The notes: generated by a model from the sequence alone, not told the origin. A DNA stretch of 64,000 nt from Heliocidaris erythrogramma (GCA_025617745.1 CM046870.1:5173618-5237617); one strand, 5' to 3'; numbered from the stretch's first letter, positions 46,350-58,818 are shown. Numbers and translations: made by a program.

Positions 46350-48760
46350 TTTCTATGCTAATGCTACAATATCCAAGCATGAGAAGTGAAGAAATCAGAC
46401 AAAATATCGGTCTGCTAGCCTCTCTTGTTCAAGTCAGTCCCACTCTATGAATTCGGCGTGTGTTGTTAATTCAGGTCATATCGATATCCAGCTAGCTACG
46501 TTGACACAGCCGGATCGGGTGTGGCTGCGTTAGCTGCCTTCCCCCTTACAGAGTGCGCACGGACCCAAATCTCCAGCACATTTCAACGGATTAGGTCCGC
46601 CTATGTACGCGTTACTTACAGGTCCGGTTCCTTTTTTCTAGCCGCGCTAGCGCTGCGCCTGTTGAAAATAATTACGGCGTACTATTAGACAGGGGCGGAT
46701 CCCGGGGGCGGATCCAGGATTGAGTATAAGAGAGGGCACACAAATGAAGATTTGTCAACTTTTGGAAAAGGTATAGACCCGTATTTTTTTGGTCTCGCCA
46801 GCTTCTCGAAAATTCGGTCAGTGGGGGGTTATGGGGGTCCAGTTCCCCTCCATAATTCCCTGACAAGCAAAAAAAAAAAAAAAGAGAGAGAGAGAAAAAA
46901 AAAGGTCTTCATTCTAAAAGGGGGGGGGGGGGGCACAATCGAGAAAATGGCTGATCGTCTATGGTCAAAATGCATACTTTTCTTCCAAAAAGGGGGGGGG
47001 GCACGGGCCGGAAGTGCCCCCCTGGATCCGCCAATGCTATGAGAAGAGGAGGGGGGGGGGGGGTCTGATCTTGGTAAACATCCACGCCTTCATCCCATTT
47101 CTTTCCTCATCTCATTTTATTTTGGCCTACTTTTCATCTTTCTTCTTTCAAGTTCGATCTTAATCTCGCCATTGTTTGGTTCTCCCTTTCTTCCCCGCTA
47201 TCATTTTTTTTTTTTTTTTTTTTTGGGGGGGGGGGGGGGAGAATGATAGAAACGACAACACAAATTTTACTCTTGCTCCCAATATACATCATGTAGTTCT
47301 AATACATGTACTATTTTAGAGAAAGTCTGGTAGGTCTATTTGTGGAGTTTTTCATGCATTGTTTTGATTCCTTTATGAAAGAATCTTTTATGAACACATT
47401 ACTTAAGCTAGACTTGATATTTGATCATCATTCTGGGGGATCGATCGTCCCCCACCCCCAGGGAAATTTCGAAGAAAAAGTGCTCTAAAATGCAAACAAC
47501 AGTATATCAATTCAAAATGGAAGATTTTCTGGCACTTTCTAACGGTACAATATTGCAGATGATCTCTAAATATTAACCGTAGGCATTATTTAGGGAGAAT
47601 GTTTTACAATAATTATAGATAATGTAAACTCTTTAAAGAACATATATTGGAAGGTCATCAATTCAGGGCGGGGGACGCCCCTCCCTGGAATTATTCGAGG
47701 GGTTCCCCCGGCCCGAAAATTAGAAATACCCGATATTTTGTGTAAATGGTGATTGAACGCTTGGATATGCCTTTGTGATCAAAAGTGCCCTGAAAAGATT
47801 TCCCCTTGCTGCATGGTTGCGTATTACGCGACCTCACATAATAAAAATCCGCCGAAATTCAAATATTTTTTAAAGCAAATGTAAAATATTCTCTTTGTTT
47901 GTTTGCTTGCTTGTGTGTCTTTTTTGTCGTTTGTTTAGTTTTGTTTTGTTTGTTTATTTGTTTTTTTTTGTTTTTTTTTTTTGGGGGGGGGGGGGGGGGG
48001 GTGGGGTGGTGAACCGTCACAGACCACCCCCAGTCCCCCCCCCCCCGCCGTGACAAGAAATCGCCGCCCTTGATTATGCTACAGATACTGCGCACAGTAT
48101 TGAAGGGATTACGTGAAGATTTGGTTCTGATAATAGTTTAAAAATTATATGTGATCTTTCTCATCATAATGTCATGAATGTGGAAGAGTATTACATGTAA
48201 AACTCATACCGTAAATCCATCCATAAAAGCACTGAACCGTGAAAAGAATTTCTCTCGAAGTGCTCTCATAATTATGTCAAATATGATTGGAAATAGTTGA
48301 CATCTTTAGACCAAATTCTGTTGCCACGAGTTTATGATGTCACAACTGGAGGCACGCACATGTATTATCAAGCCCAACAATCTGAACGCCATGATTACCA
48401 AGTCCATTTTTTTAATGTATTGTATTTATTATTTACCTTTTGCCAGTATAGGACGAGCGCTTCTACAAGCTCTCCTTCTATGCTGGTCTCTCTTTCATTC
48501 TCATTTTCATATAACAATCTAATTGTCTTCATTGTTGTTATTTCCCCCCTACAATTCAAACATTAATGTTCTTTATTTTGCTTGTAATAATCGGAAATGT
48601 TTCTGCATTTATTTTTATTGTCAATTATTTTGTATATTGTTAATCGCACAATAGTTGTTATAATAAGAAAAATGGAATGTAATGAAATAAAATCGAAAAT
48701 CTGATATCTGAATTCTTATATAATGCATTGAAACTAAATCTGAAATACATGTATCTACAA
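46350..48760. other. upstream of STK16: repeats and homopolymers, no gene
   Basis: 46350-46680 may hold the STK16 promoter and is moderately GC-rich, but no core promoter motif is convincing. 46690-47060 is a copy of the G-run dispersed repeat. 47200-47240 and 47950-48010 are T then G runs. The remainder is AT-rich. Confidence 0.5.
46690..47040. repeat. dispersed G-run repeat, best-preserved copy
   Basis: It starts GGCGGATCCAGGATTGAG and ends CCCCTGGATCCGCC, so the ends are inverted. Inside are CACAAATGAAGATTTGTCAA, GGTCTCGCCAGCTTCTC, CTCCATAATTCCCTGACAAG followed by A and GA runs, and two poly-G runs. Related pieces lie at 22560-22850 and 30590-30890. Confidence 0.7.
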
Positions 48761-48769
48761 ACGTACAAA

Positions 48770-49200
48770 TCATACCATGGCAACGGATCAAGAACAATAG
48801 AATTTCAGAAAATGTCATGTATTCGTGATTAAGAAAGTACAAAAACACATTGTAACCTTTTATAATAATGTATCAAAAGTTTTTTCTCACTTGATTAAAA
48901 CCCAAATAAGAGTTATAAGAGTGTCCCACATGTTGAAAATGGCTGTTTCCATGGAAACAGTAAGAACAAAACTGATATTTGAGCAAAAATCCCTTGATGC
49001 TATCTCAAAAAGAAGTAAATATTTGTATTGATTATTATTATTTTCTCTTTTACAGGACACTAACTTATCATAACTTATTAGTAAACTTAGTAAAGGGTAC
49101 TGGATGTGACTACTACATGTGTATGCCGTTACCATGGTAACAAATATATTTATTGTGTTGTATTTCTAACAAATACTATGGTTGTTTTCAACATGAAATA
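48770..49200. repeat. about 430-bp element with X-box palindromes, copy A
   Basis: The segment matches the reverse complement of 53880-54330 along its length, with shared words GTATTCGTGATTAAGAAAGT, CACTTGATTAAAACCCAAAT and ACAGGACACTAACTTAT. It contains three GTTNCCATGGNAAC-type palindromes (see separate entry). Copies are 85-90% alike by eye. Confidence 0.8.
48772..49141. promoter_or_regulatory. three RFX X-box-like palindromes (candidate)
   Basis: ACCATGGCAAC at about 48775, GTTTCCATGGAAAC at 48945-48958 and GTTACCATGGTAAC at 49128-49141 are spaced about 170-185 bp. RFX factors bind inverted GTTNCC half-sites with short spacing, and the third is a perfect palindrome of that form. Four related sites occur at 53443, 53954, 54136 and 54309. 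Binding and function are not shown by sequence alone. Confidence 0.4.
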
Positions 49201-49419
49201 ATGGTAAACATCTAATAATTTTTGCTGTCTGATTATATTAAAAATATTAAGTTAATTGGAGTAGAGCTAAACCTGATTTAAAAAAACCCCATAATGTTAA
49301 TGAAGATGAAATCTTTCAACCAAAGAAAGAAATGTGACCTACCAATACAAAATAATTATTAAACAAACCAAACTAAAACTGAACCATACCAAACGAAACA
49401 TATATTCCCAGGTAACAGG

Positions 49420-50560
49420 CCCATGTGGGGCCCATATGGGCATCATCCGGGCCATCCGGGCCATCTGGACAAGAGGGAACCCATATAAATCCCATATGTA
49501 TCCCTTGTGGGGACCCATATGGGTTAACCCATTCTGAGATCTACTTGGGCCAGCCCATATGGGAACCATATGGGAAAAGACTGGGAAAACCCATATGGGA
49601 ATGACATGTAAATGCCCATATGCGTATATGGGAATAAGCTGGGCAAACCCATCTGGGAAACTTCTGTAAATGCCCATATGGGTATCATATGGGAATAAGC
49701 TGGGCAAACCCATCTGGGAAACACATTTCAACAGTGGGTATCATGTGAGAATAAGCTGGGCAGACCCATATTGGAAAACATATATATTTGCCCAAATGGG
49801 TATCATATGGGAATAAAATGGGCAAAACCGATATGGGAATGACATGTAAATGCCCATATGGGTATTACATGGGAATAAACTGGGCAAACCGATATGGGAA
49901 TGACATGTAAATGCCCATATGGGTATTACATGGGAATAAACTGGGCAAACCAATATGGGAAAGACATGCAAATGTCCACATGGGTATCACATGGGAGTAA
50001 GCTGGGCAAACCCATCTGGGAAACATATATATTTGCCCAAATGGGTATCATATGGGAATAAGCTGGGCAAACCCATCTGGGAAACATATTATATTTGCCC
50101 ACATGGGTATCATATGGGAATAAGCTGGGCAAACCCAAATGGCAAAGACATGTAAATGCCCATATGGGTATCACATGGGAGTAAGCTGGGCAAACCCATC
50201 TGGGAAACATATATATTTGCCCAAATGGGTATCATATGGGAATAAGCTGGGCAAACCCATCTGGGAAACATATGTATTTGCCTAAATGGGAATCACACGG
50301 GAATAAACTGGGCAAATCGATATGGGAATGACATGTAAATGCCCATATGGGTATTACATGGGAATAAACTGGGCAAACTAATATGGGAAAGACATGCAAA
50401 TGTCCACATGGGTATCATATGGGAATATGATGGGCAAACCCATATGGGAAAGACATGTAATTGCCCATACAGGTATCACATGGGAGTAAGCTGGGCAAAC
50501 CCATCTGGGAAACATATTATATTTGCCCAAATGGGTATCATATGGGAATAAGCTGGGCAA
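49420..50560. repeat. CCCATATGGG minisatellite, about 58-61 bp units, roughly 19 copies
   Basis: Each unit has AAATGCCCATATGGGTATCA, then TGGGAATAAGCTGGGCAAAC and a CCCATCTGGGAAA-like block. The half-palindromes CCCATATGGG, CCCATCTGGG and GCCCAAATGGG alternate. The left 100 bp contain a simpler GGGCCATCCGGGCC variant. Long open frames on both strands result from the repeat. Confidence 0.88.
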
Positions 50561-51600
50561 CCCCCCCCCCCCCGCCGGACAACTACCCCCAGGACAATTA
50601 CCCCCGGACAACTATCCCTGGATTCTGGGGTAATTGACCAGGGGTAGTTGTCCGGTGGGGGGGGGGGGGGGGGGGGGGGGGAGGACGGGGTATTGGGGTA
50701 ATCGTCATTTTATGGGGGTAATTTTTCCAATCATTAAAAAAAATCGCTTGCTCGCCTAAATAAAATTAACACTCCCTTACTGAATACGATTGTGACCGCC
50801 CCGCTTTGTAGGAAGAAGATCCCGTTTATGCTACCAATTATCATAAAAAAGAAGTTTACATAAAATTTACATTCCCTTAAATACGATTTTGCCCCCCCCC
50901 CCCCCCCCCCCCCCCCCGCTTCGTGCTATACATTATTATCAAAAGAGAAGTGTAAAAATGTTGACTGCTCGCTACGCTCGCTCGCCTTAACAATATTAAC
51001 ATTCCCTTTATGCTACATTTCCGTTTATGCTACACTGTAAAAACTTAAGTGCTGTATATAGCACTTTTTGAGGGCATGCATAGGGACTGAATTTACGACA
51101 CCACATAGTTCATGTTATCTACTTGACTCCCATGACTAAACTGGATTGCAAGAAGTATTCGTTACTCCATCGGTAACCTCAGCGCCTCTCAATCAGCGGA
51201 ACCTGGTTCGAGGCTCGCCACGGTCACATTTTTTTTTGCTGGTAAATTAGCACACTACAAGTGCTATAAACAGCATTTCAGGTGCAGTCACTATACATGC
51301 CCTAAAAGTAGCACTTTAGTTTTTAAAGTGTACCAATTTTTTCAACGAAAAGTATTACTATTTTTTCCGCTCGCTCTCTACGCTCGCTCGCCCAGTAAAA
51401 AATTCACATTCCCTTAAATATGATTATTATTAAAATCGAACATTAAAAATGGGCTTGCTCGCGAATAATTATGAAATAAGCACTCATTTGGTGTGGAAAA
51501 TATGATGGCAGGTGGTGCTTTAATTAGAAATCGGCAAGAAACAAAATATATTCGAATTAGATTTGTTAAATGAAAATAGACTTACTGTTGACATTGGTTG
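50560..51600. other. poly-C/poly-G runs and unclassified DNA
   Basis: 50560-50690 has ACAACTACCCCCAGG and inverted GGGGTAGTTGTCC words around long C and G runs, a hairpin-forming block. 50894-50917 is another C run. 51030-51330 contains AAAGTGCTATATA-like and AGTGCTATAA words and a GGTTCGAGGC B-box-like word at 51210, too weak to call a SINE. Confidence 0.45.
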
Positions 51601-51689
51601 AGAGCAAATATTTCTATTACTTGCTTCTGCACCCCCCCCCAAAAAAAAAATAATGATGTCGTCGTTCACAAACAAAGGTGTGTCGGTAA

Positions 51690-52290
51690 TCGATGGCATA
51701 CAGACTCAGGTTTGTCGGTAAATAAGTGGTCTCGACACCCCCCCCCCCTTCCAACTCAGAAAAGCCTAGCGAGGCCCCTGGGTCTATCCAGTCTTTAATC
51801 GATGGCACACAGACTCAGGTTCGTCAGTAAATTAGTGGTCTCGACACCCCCCCCCCCCTCCCCCAACTCAGAAAAGCCTAGCGACGCCCCTGGGTCTACC
51901 AGTCTTTCATGATGACTTGAACCCCACTAGGATGAATTTTTCTTCATAAGAATCTGCTGTCACTGGCAGATCCAGCATTTGCAAAGAGGGGGCGGCGAAG
52001 TCTCGATGTGAAAGAGTGATAAGCGAAAACAGAAAGAAATAAGAAAAACCTCTGCACACCAAAATAGGGGGCTGAAGTCCTAAATGTCTATCAGGGATAA
52101 TTCTAAAAAGCTCCGCCAAAAGCCCCCCCCCCCCCCCAAAGAGGGGGCGGCGAAGTCTCGATGTGAAAGAGTGATAAGCAAAAACAGAAAGAAATAAGAA
52201 AAACCTCTGCCACCAAAATAGGGGGCTGAAGTCCTAAATGTCTATCAGGGATAATTCTAAAAAGCTCCGCCAAAAGCCCCCCCCCCCCCC
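51690..52290. repeat. two local tandem duplications with C runs
   Basis: Pair 1: GATGGCATACAGACTCAGGT to GACACC plus a C run plus AACTCAGAAAAGCCTAGCGA is repeated about 120 bp apart (51690 and 51800). Pair 2: AGAGGGGGCGGCGAAGTCTC to CTCCGCCAAAAGCC plus a C run is repeated at 51985 and 52140. Each pair is nearly identical. Confidence 0.8.
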
Positions 52291-53458
52291 CCGATCCACC
52301 ACTGGATGTCACAGCCCGCTATATTATGCTCGCTTGGAAATTAAATGAATATACAGACCCTCACACTCAACTGCACACTGTGATGTAAAGCGAAAAACAA
52401 ATAGGATTATTTGAATCTTTCCTGAGATGGCTTCAATTAGGGTATATATTGTCTAAAACTTATGTATTCACTTTAACGTTTCCATTTATGCATTTCCCTT
52501 TTCCCTAAAAAGTGCCTTTTCTGTTAACGCCCCCTTGTGCATGCCCCCTTTCCCCCAGAAGTTCCTTTTCTGCTGCTGTCTACTTCAGCCCACCCCCCCC
52601 CCCCCCCCCTCCCATCACGAGACGCTTTGCCGCCCTGGTCTGTGACCAATATTGACTTAAAGGGAGTGGCAAGTCGTAATCCATGGGCCTGACCAGTTGG
52701 CCTGACTCGGGAAATTCGGATACAATCAGGTCCAATCATGCGCTACCGAAGGAATGTTATTGCCGAATTCCTCGCGTGATCGTTAACTCGAATCCCTACA
52801 TACGTAACCGACCAATGAGATTCAAATACCGGAATAAAGAACGTGCGATCTTGTTTACACAAATTTGGGTCAATGTGCGAACTTTTATTAGCTGCGCGCG
52901 ATAAATTGAAGTCGCTTTGAACTTTGATCCAGAGAAAGGAGCAGCCAACTGTAAAGCCGCCCATAGATTGCAACTTGTCGCTCCCTTTAATAGTTGCCAA
53001 CTCGTGATTTAAGTCGCTACACTCTACATCAACATTAAATTTTACTTATTTAGTTAGTTTTTTTTATTATGTGCCTACATTACTTGTATTTCTCTTATTG
53101 TTACCAATTTATGCTATACCTTATTGTTTATTCCTGATACATCGGGACCATGATACAAAACAGTTTTATACTGAGCATACATAAATATATAACTAGAATT
53201 TTGAATGAATCAAGTAGCAGGTCTTGCCATCATGTTCAATGCGAAAATTTTGGTATCACCCATTGTATTGGGGACACAAATCTTCTGGATCTAGATTTGA
53301 ATCAAGTAAACAGAAATTCTGGTAGAAAGACAACACCACTTTTTGTATTAGCAACCATTTTTTAATCTGGTTGCTATATATTTTATATTGGTTAGTTACA
53401 GGTCTTTCTTCAGTTGGAAGATGTCTCCTTTATTAACATTCTGTTTCCATGGCAACAA

Positions 53459-53494
<36 letters not shown>

Positions 53495-53511
53495 CCCCTA
53501 TATATATAAGA

Positions 53512-53765
53512 TGAAGAAGAAAGAACTTGAAAACAATCAAGTGGTTCGCCATATGTATCTAACTGTTTATTTTTCCTTAACAAAACTTTCCACCCGCGCC
53601 TCGGGTCTTCCTCGGATCTTCCTCAGTGTTTAGACAATGACAATATTGTCATTGTCTAACCATTGAGGAAGACCCGAGGCGCGGGTGGAAAGTTTTGTTA
53701 AGGAAAAATAAACAGTTGGATACATATGGCGAACCACTTGATTGTTTTCAAGTTCTTTCTTCTTA
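53512..53765. repeat. 254-bp palindrome
   Basis: Arms of about 120 bp are near-perfect complements: AGTGGTTCGCCATATGTAT and ACCCGCGCCTCGGGTCTTCC at the left, inverted at the right. The centre reads GACAATGACAATATTGTCAT. A GAGGAAGACCC..GCGGGTGGAAAG hairpin motif lies in each arm. The flanks hold (TA)n at 53463-53510. Confidence 0.87.
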
Positions 53766-53879
53766 ATCTTGTTCTTATTATCCAACACGTGGAACTTTTT
53801 AACATGGATATATATATATCAAAGTTAGCTCTATTCCAAACTAAAGTTTTGAATATAATGAAACAGGCGGCAAAAATAT

Positions 53880-54330
53880 TAGATGTTTACCATTATTTCA
53901 TGTTGAAAACAAATATAGTTCTGTATTTTATTAGAAATGCAATAAATGTATTTGTTACTATGGTAACGGCCTACACATGTAGTGGTCACATCCATTACCC
54001 CTTTACTTAAATAAATTATAAGTTAGTGTCCTGTAAAAGAGAAGATAATCATGTACAATATAAATGTATTAATATTTTCTTATTTTTGGTAGCATCAAGG
54101 TTTTTTTTCTTCAAAAATATGATTTTTTTATTACTGTTTCCATAGCAACAGCCATTTTCAAACATGATGGACACTTTTTATAACTCTTATTTGGGTTTTA
54201 ATCAAGTGAGAAACTTTTGATACATTATTATAAAATGTTACAACGTGTTTTTGTACTTTCTTAATCACGAATACATGATATTTTCTGAAATTCTATTGTT
54301 TTTGATCCGTTGCCACGGCAATAGCCCTTG
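53880..54330. repeat. about 430-bp element with X-box-like sites, copy B (inverted)
   Basis: Reverse-complement relative of 48770-49200. X-box-like words are GTTACTATGGTAAC (53954-53967), GTTTCCATAGCAAC (54136-54149) and GTTGCCACGGCAAT (54309-54322). An extra one, GTTTCCATGGCAAC, lies outside at 53443-53456. Confidence 0.75.
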
Positions 54331-55367
54331 TGGTCATGCCCACCTCTTAATTTAGGGCAAAGAAGCATATTTTGAGAGTTAATAGTCCCATCTAACAGAA
54401 CAAAAACTTCATTTAAGACTTTTTTTAAGGCGGTGGGGACATTTCAGTTTTTGGCGCATAGACTATAATACTGATAATACATGGGATAATTGCCTTTGTA
54501 TATACACTCTAGATGTACATGTACATTCAAATAGTGTTTTTCATTCAAATTGTGCATCCAGTAAAAATACATCATTCCATTTGGGATAACATAAAATGAG
54601 TTATCTATCACCTTATCGGATAATTTCTTTTCTGTGTATGACATGACAATATACATGATATGTTTAAACAAGAAAAGTCGTTAAATGGCCAAATTGACAT
54701 TGTGTAAAAAACTTTGAAATATTGGTAGTTTTCACAACCTATTATTTTGAGTAAATCACAGTTTTATGTTTCATTACGCCATACATGTGTATGTAATATC
54801 CAAATTTCAATTGTATATTAATCAGGTTTATAACTTGAAACTCAAAATAAATCTGATATCACTTGAAAAGTCCTAATCAGGTATTACATATTCGGTCAAA
54901 AATTAAAAATTGTGATTTTTGACATTCTTTCAAATTTTGAGCCAAAAATGACATATTTAGGCAAAAATGCGAGTGGCATCCGCCCGTAAGTTATTCCTCA
55001 GTATTTTTGCAAGGGTTTTAGCATGGAAGCCGAGCATTACCCCAAAATGCCGTCCAAAGTAAACAAAAACTTCTTGGCTGGTCTACTACAGGGAGTCTCC
55101 ATCAAAGCGCAGTAGATTCAAATTGTAGCTGCGGTATATAAATTAATCTTATTATTAATCTTATTAAACCTGCACAAAAACTTTCAGTCGAAATGGAATG
55201 AGGCAATTTTTTTTTTATCGCTTCACTTGTAGCTATGAATTCATCGTTTTATTTCATGATCAAAATATTGGTAATAACATTACCATGAATGCAAATAAGT
55301 ATTAAAATAAAATATCATAGTATAACAAATTAATAGTGAAGAAACAGGACAATCTGTCACTCTGACC

Positions 55368-55398
<31 letters not shown>

Positions 55399-55926
55399 CC
55401 TGGAAAACGTGATTTTCTTGCTCAATCACTATTGGCTCTGATATTTTTCCCCCTAACGCAAATGCCCATTAACGTTACTGTTTGTAGTGATTTCAGGAAG
55501 ATTTGTTGCCTTGAAATATAGGTTTGATATTTCCAAAGGCCTCACAAGAAGAAAATTTTCCTTCTTCAGAATCAACTGAACATAAAACTCTCTAGAGGAT
55601 TTTTAAATCCTGTAGAGAGTTTATTTCAATTCGCACTTGTATGACCAGTAATCAACATGCTTTTATGCCGTATTTAATAATGCTTCATTGGTTGTTGCTA
55701 AGAAAGTGTGAATGTACATTCCCAATTTGTATTAAAAAGATGAAACCCAACGTACCGCAATATCAGATTTTATTTCTGACCACCCAAAAGAACTTGGAGA
55801 TTAAAATCTTGTGTTGTGATTTACAAATGCCTTCTTCCACACCGTTGCATTACCATTCCTTAAAATTTGCCAACACCAGCAAAATTTCATCACTTTTGAA
55901 AACACGCCAGATGCATTGCTTGAGAT
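54331..55926. other. upstream of the GPCR, no gene recognised
   Basis: AT-rich DNA with a C run plus (AC)n at 55365-55397. A 40-bp hairpin (55583-55622, AAACTCTCTAGAGGATTT with its complement) sits about 300 bp before the receptor start. No exon was recognised; whether 55640-55926 carries the 5' UTR cannot be told. Confidence 0.45.
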
Positions 55927-56934
55927 ATGGAGAACTTCTCGTCCTCATATGATATGCCAAGTGACATCCCCACCTATTTTTCTTTTCAAAGAAGGATAGA
56001 ACTAACTTCGGTGGGTCTTTATTCTATCAGTACAATTCTTATTCTTTTCTTCAACTCCGTCAATCTCCTGGTGGTCCCTCGTGTTAGTTGTTGGAGTGAA
56101 AACACTAAGCTTGCATTATTAGCTCTAACTACCATCGATCTTCTTACTGGTCTGACGTGCTCAAGTTCAGGCTTCATTTTCCCACTTCTTGACATGCCTG
56201 ACGCCATTCGCGACATCGTCGTCGTAATCTGCGCTGCCTTCATCTGGCAATCAATGTGGATACTGACCCTAACATCCGTTGACCGCTTCGTCGCGGTAAG
56301 CCGACCGCTGCGATATCACATCATCCTACCGCGTCGCCGTTTCACGATTGCAATGGTCATTGTAGCCTCCGTCGCACTTGTGAACTCATGCGTGAGTTTT
56401 ATTCACAGTAAGGTGGAAGGTGTATGTAACCCATTAGCAGGGGTGTGCACAACAGCTATTAGACCCAGTTTTGTCATCTACAATATTTTCCCGATCTGCG
56501 GGATTGTTCTTACATTCTATACGAATGTTCGTTTGTTATGGATAACTCGTAAGCATCGACGTCAGATTGCCCTGCAGCACCGTACGGTTAACGCCCTTCA
56601 GAACGGCCCCTCGGATATGTCTCAAAACCAACCAACTTCCTCCTCCAAAGGCCTGAAGACTATTTTCGTCATCACTGCTGCGTTCTACGCATCCTGGATT
56701 CCATCCACGTTGACTGGTGTATCTGCGGTTATCACTCAACGCGCCCCACCCTATACCACAATAGCGGTGCGGTATTTGATCATTTGCCAAAGCTGGTGGA
56801 ACGCGGTTATCTACTGGATAATAAATCCATCTTACCGTCGCAGCGCCGTTATTCTTTTACGTCGTATGGTTGGGATGGATAACACACAGCAAATGGTCAG
56901 TACTATTCATCAACCATCTCAACTAGATATATGA
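55927..56934 (+). CDS. rhodopsin-like (class A) GPCR, single exon, sea-urchin expanded type
   Basis: An intronless 335-aa seven-pass receptor. The N-terminus MENFSSSYD has an N-glycosylation sequon (NFS). TM1 is about 28-50, TM2 about 61-81 with Asp71 (LALTTIDLLTGL), and TM3 about 98-120 with Cys102. The usual DRY is DRF (119-121, SVDRFVAVSRPLRY). ECL2 carries Cys167 and Cys174 as partners for the disulfide. TM5 has Pro189, TM6 has SWIP (256-259, Ser for the usual Cys of CWxP), and TM7 has INPSY (299-303, one residue short of NPxxY). The ligand is unknown. Single-exon, divergent class A receptors in large numbers are a feature of echinoderms and have been proposed as chemosensory. The start is the first in-frame Met; the reading frame is fully intact. 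Confidence 0.85.
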   Translation: MENFSSSYDMPSDIPTYFSFQRRIELTSVGLYSISTILILFFNSVNLLVVPRVSCWSENTKLALLALTTIDLLTGLTCSSSGFIFPLLDMPDAIRDIVVVICAAFIWQSMWILTLTSVDRFVAVSRPLRYHIILPRRRFTIAMVIVASVALVNSCVSFIHSKVEGVCNPLAGVCTTAIRPSFVIYNIFPICGIVLTFYTNVRLLWITRKHRRQIALQHRTVNALQNGPSDMSQNQPTSSSKGLKTIFVITAAFYASWIPSTLTGVSAVITQRAPPYTTIAVRYLIICQSWWNAVIYWIINPSYRRSAVILLRRMVGMDNTQQMVSTIHQPSQLDI

Positions 56935-57184
56935 CTATCCATCATTAGTCATTCGGGGCGGCGGAAGGTACCAAAAGATGGTCATTGGATAAAGATAGGC
57001 CGAAATCTATATAAAACAACTTTTATTATAATTCTACTTTTAAGCATAAACATTTTGCTTTCGTTTGTCTGGTACAGATAAAATGTGTATTGCAACAACA
57101 AGACCGGGTCTGTCTTCTCTGGATGAACAATGACATCATGAAACATGGAACACAATCCTGCTTTATTTTTATTGTAACTTAATG

Positions 57185-57865
57185 ATACAATGATAATAAC
57201 ATATAGTAACATATCTCCTCTGGGATGAATGACTGATCATCATCATCTCCTAATTTGCATAGACATGAACACAATCTCGGCATAACTGACACAATTGCTA
57301 CAGTGATATATAAAGAAAATCCACTTAAAGAATGGTTACATAATCTCATTTGGGATGTATCACCGATCATCTTGCGATCCTCTGCATAGACATGAAAGCA
57401 GTCTTGTCATTTTGGTCACGTGTGTTAAAATAGTATCAAGAAGATTCGCGACAGAGAATGGTAACACTTCTCCTACGATATATGTCACTGATCACCATTA
57501 GCCTTTGCATAGATCTGAAAGCAATCTTGGCTTTACTGTCACTTGTGCTACAATGATATCAAGAACATCCACGATATGGAGAATGGTAACAAAATTATTT
57601 TCTCGGGAATATATAGATCACCGATCACTATATGCTCATTTGCATGGACATGAGCACAAACTTGACATTATTGTCACTTGTTCTATACAGTGATATGAAC
57701 CGACCCACTCTCAGAGAATGGTAACATATCTCTTGCGATATGTATCACTGATCATCATTAGCTCCTTTGCGTAGATATGAAAGAAAATCTTGGCTTTACT
57801 GTCACGTGTGCTACACAGATATCAAGAGCATCCACGACAGAGCATGATAACATATATTTTCTCGG

Positions 57866-57877
<12 letters not shown>
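57185..57877. repeat. tandem repeat of about 130 bp, left part (interrupted)
   Basis: The words GATCACCAT/GATCATCATT, TTTGCATAGACATGA, AATCTTGGC, TGTCACTTGTGCTACA, GATATCAAGAACATCC and GAGAATGGTAACA recur about every 128 bp (about 57237, 57365, 57490, 57622 and 57750). The last unit stops at CTCGGGAATATATA and continues at 61715. Confidence 0.8.
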
Positions 57878-57900
<23 letters not shown>

Positions 57901-58818
57901 TGATAATGATGGAACGGAATGAAGCAGGTCACTCGGTTAATTTACAAGCTTTCGGCTCCTGGCCTTCTTCAAGTTTATTTGCTAAATCAGACAGAATGAA
58001 ACAAATAATAATAAGAAGAACTTAAAGGACAATTAACCCCACATGATATTCTAGATGCGGTATTGTCTGCTACGTCTTTCCATGGAGGCTGCCATTTTGT
58101 GCATGACACGGATCATTAGGTACCATATGCATTGATAATAGCCTACCTTTACAACAGATACGTCGCTTTGTTCTGATTTTATTACGATTGTTATTGGTCA
58201 TGGGCCTAGATAATTGACGACCCATGAGTTCTAATAGCCATCCTGTAATGCAGATTCCTCGCTTTGTTTTGGTATTGTTACGATTGTCTCCGTCCTTGAC
58301 GTCAATTCTCCGTCTCCACGTACAGAAAGTATATTTTTATGAACAAATTAAGACCTTTTAAAAAATATATAAAACTAAACTTACATTTCAGAATATGTGA
58401 CTATATCTAATATATATTTGTCCTCTAAAAATCAATTACAAGTTAACGATGAAGGAAATATTACTTGGGATGAAAAATATTTTCGTGTACACATAAAGTA
58501 ATGGCAGCCCCCTTATTATTGCTAGCAGACAATAACTTGGCTGGAAAATAGTGATTTATATCTATATCCTGTGTTTTTACATGAAATTGCATGTATCAAA
58601 TAAGAGGCATATACTACACCATTCAAAATAAGCTAGTTCATACGCTGAGGTTAATTTCCCTTTAACAAAACTAAAGACAACAGAACATAATAATCATATA
58701 TATATATATATATATATAATGCGAAAGGAAGTGAGAGAATAATGGTTGCGTAACTTAAATCAAAGTTCCCCAGAGCTGTCGTCCCTTTTTGAATTTTTTT
58801 TTGCAAAGGCTGAAAAAT

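Noticed and set aside
49339..50611. Frames with repeated GLPSLFPYDTHMG-like words
   Set aside because: They translate the CCCATATGGG minisatellite; open frames occur on both strands with no start or splice context.
51170..51235. tRNA-derived SINE suggested by GGTTCGAGGC
   Set aside because: No matching A box at the right distance and no second copy seen.
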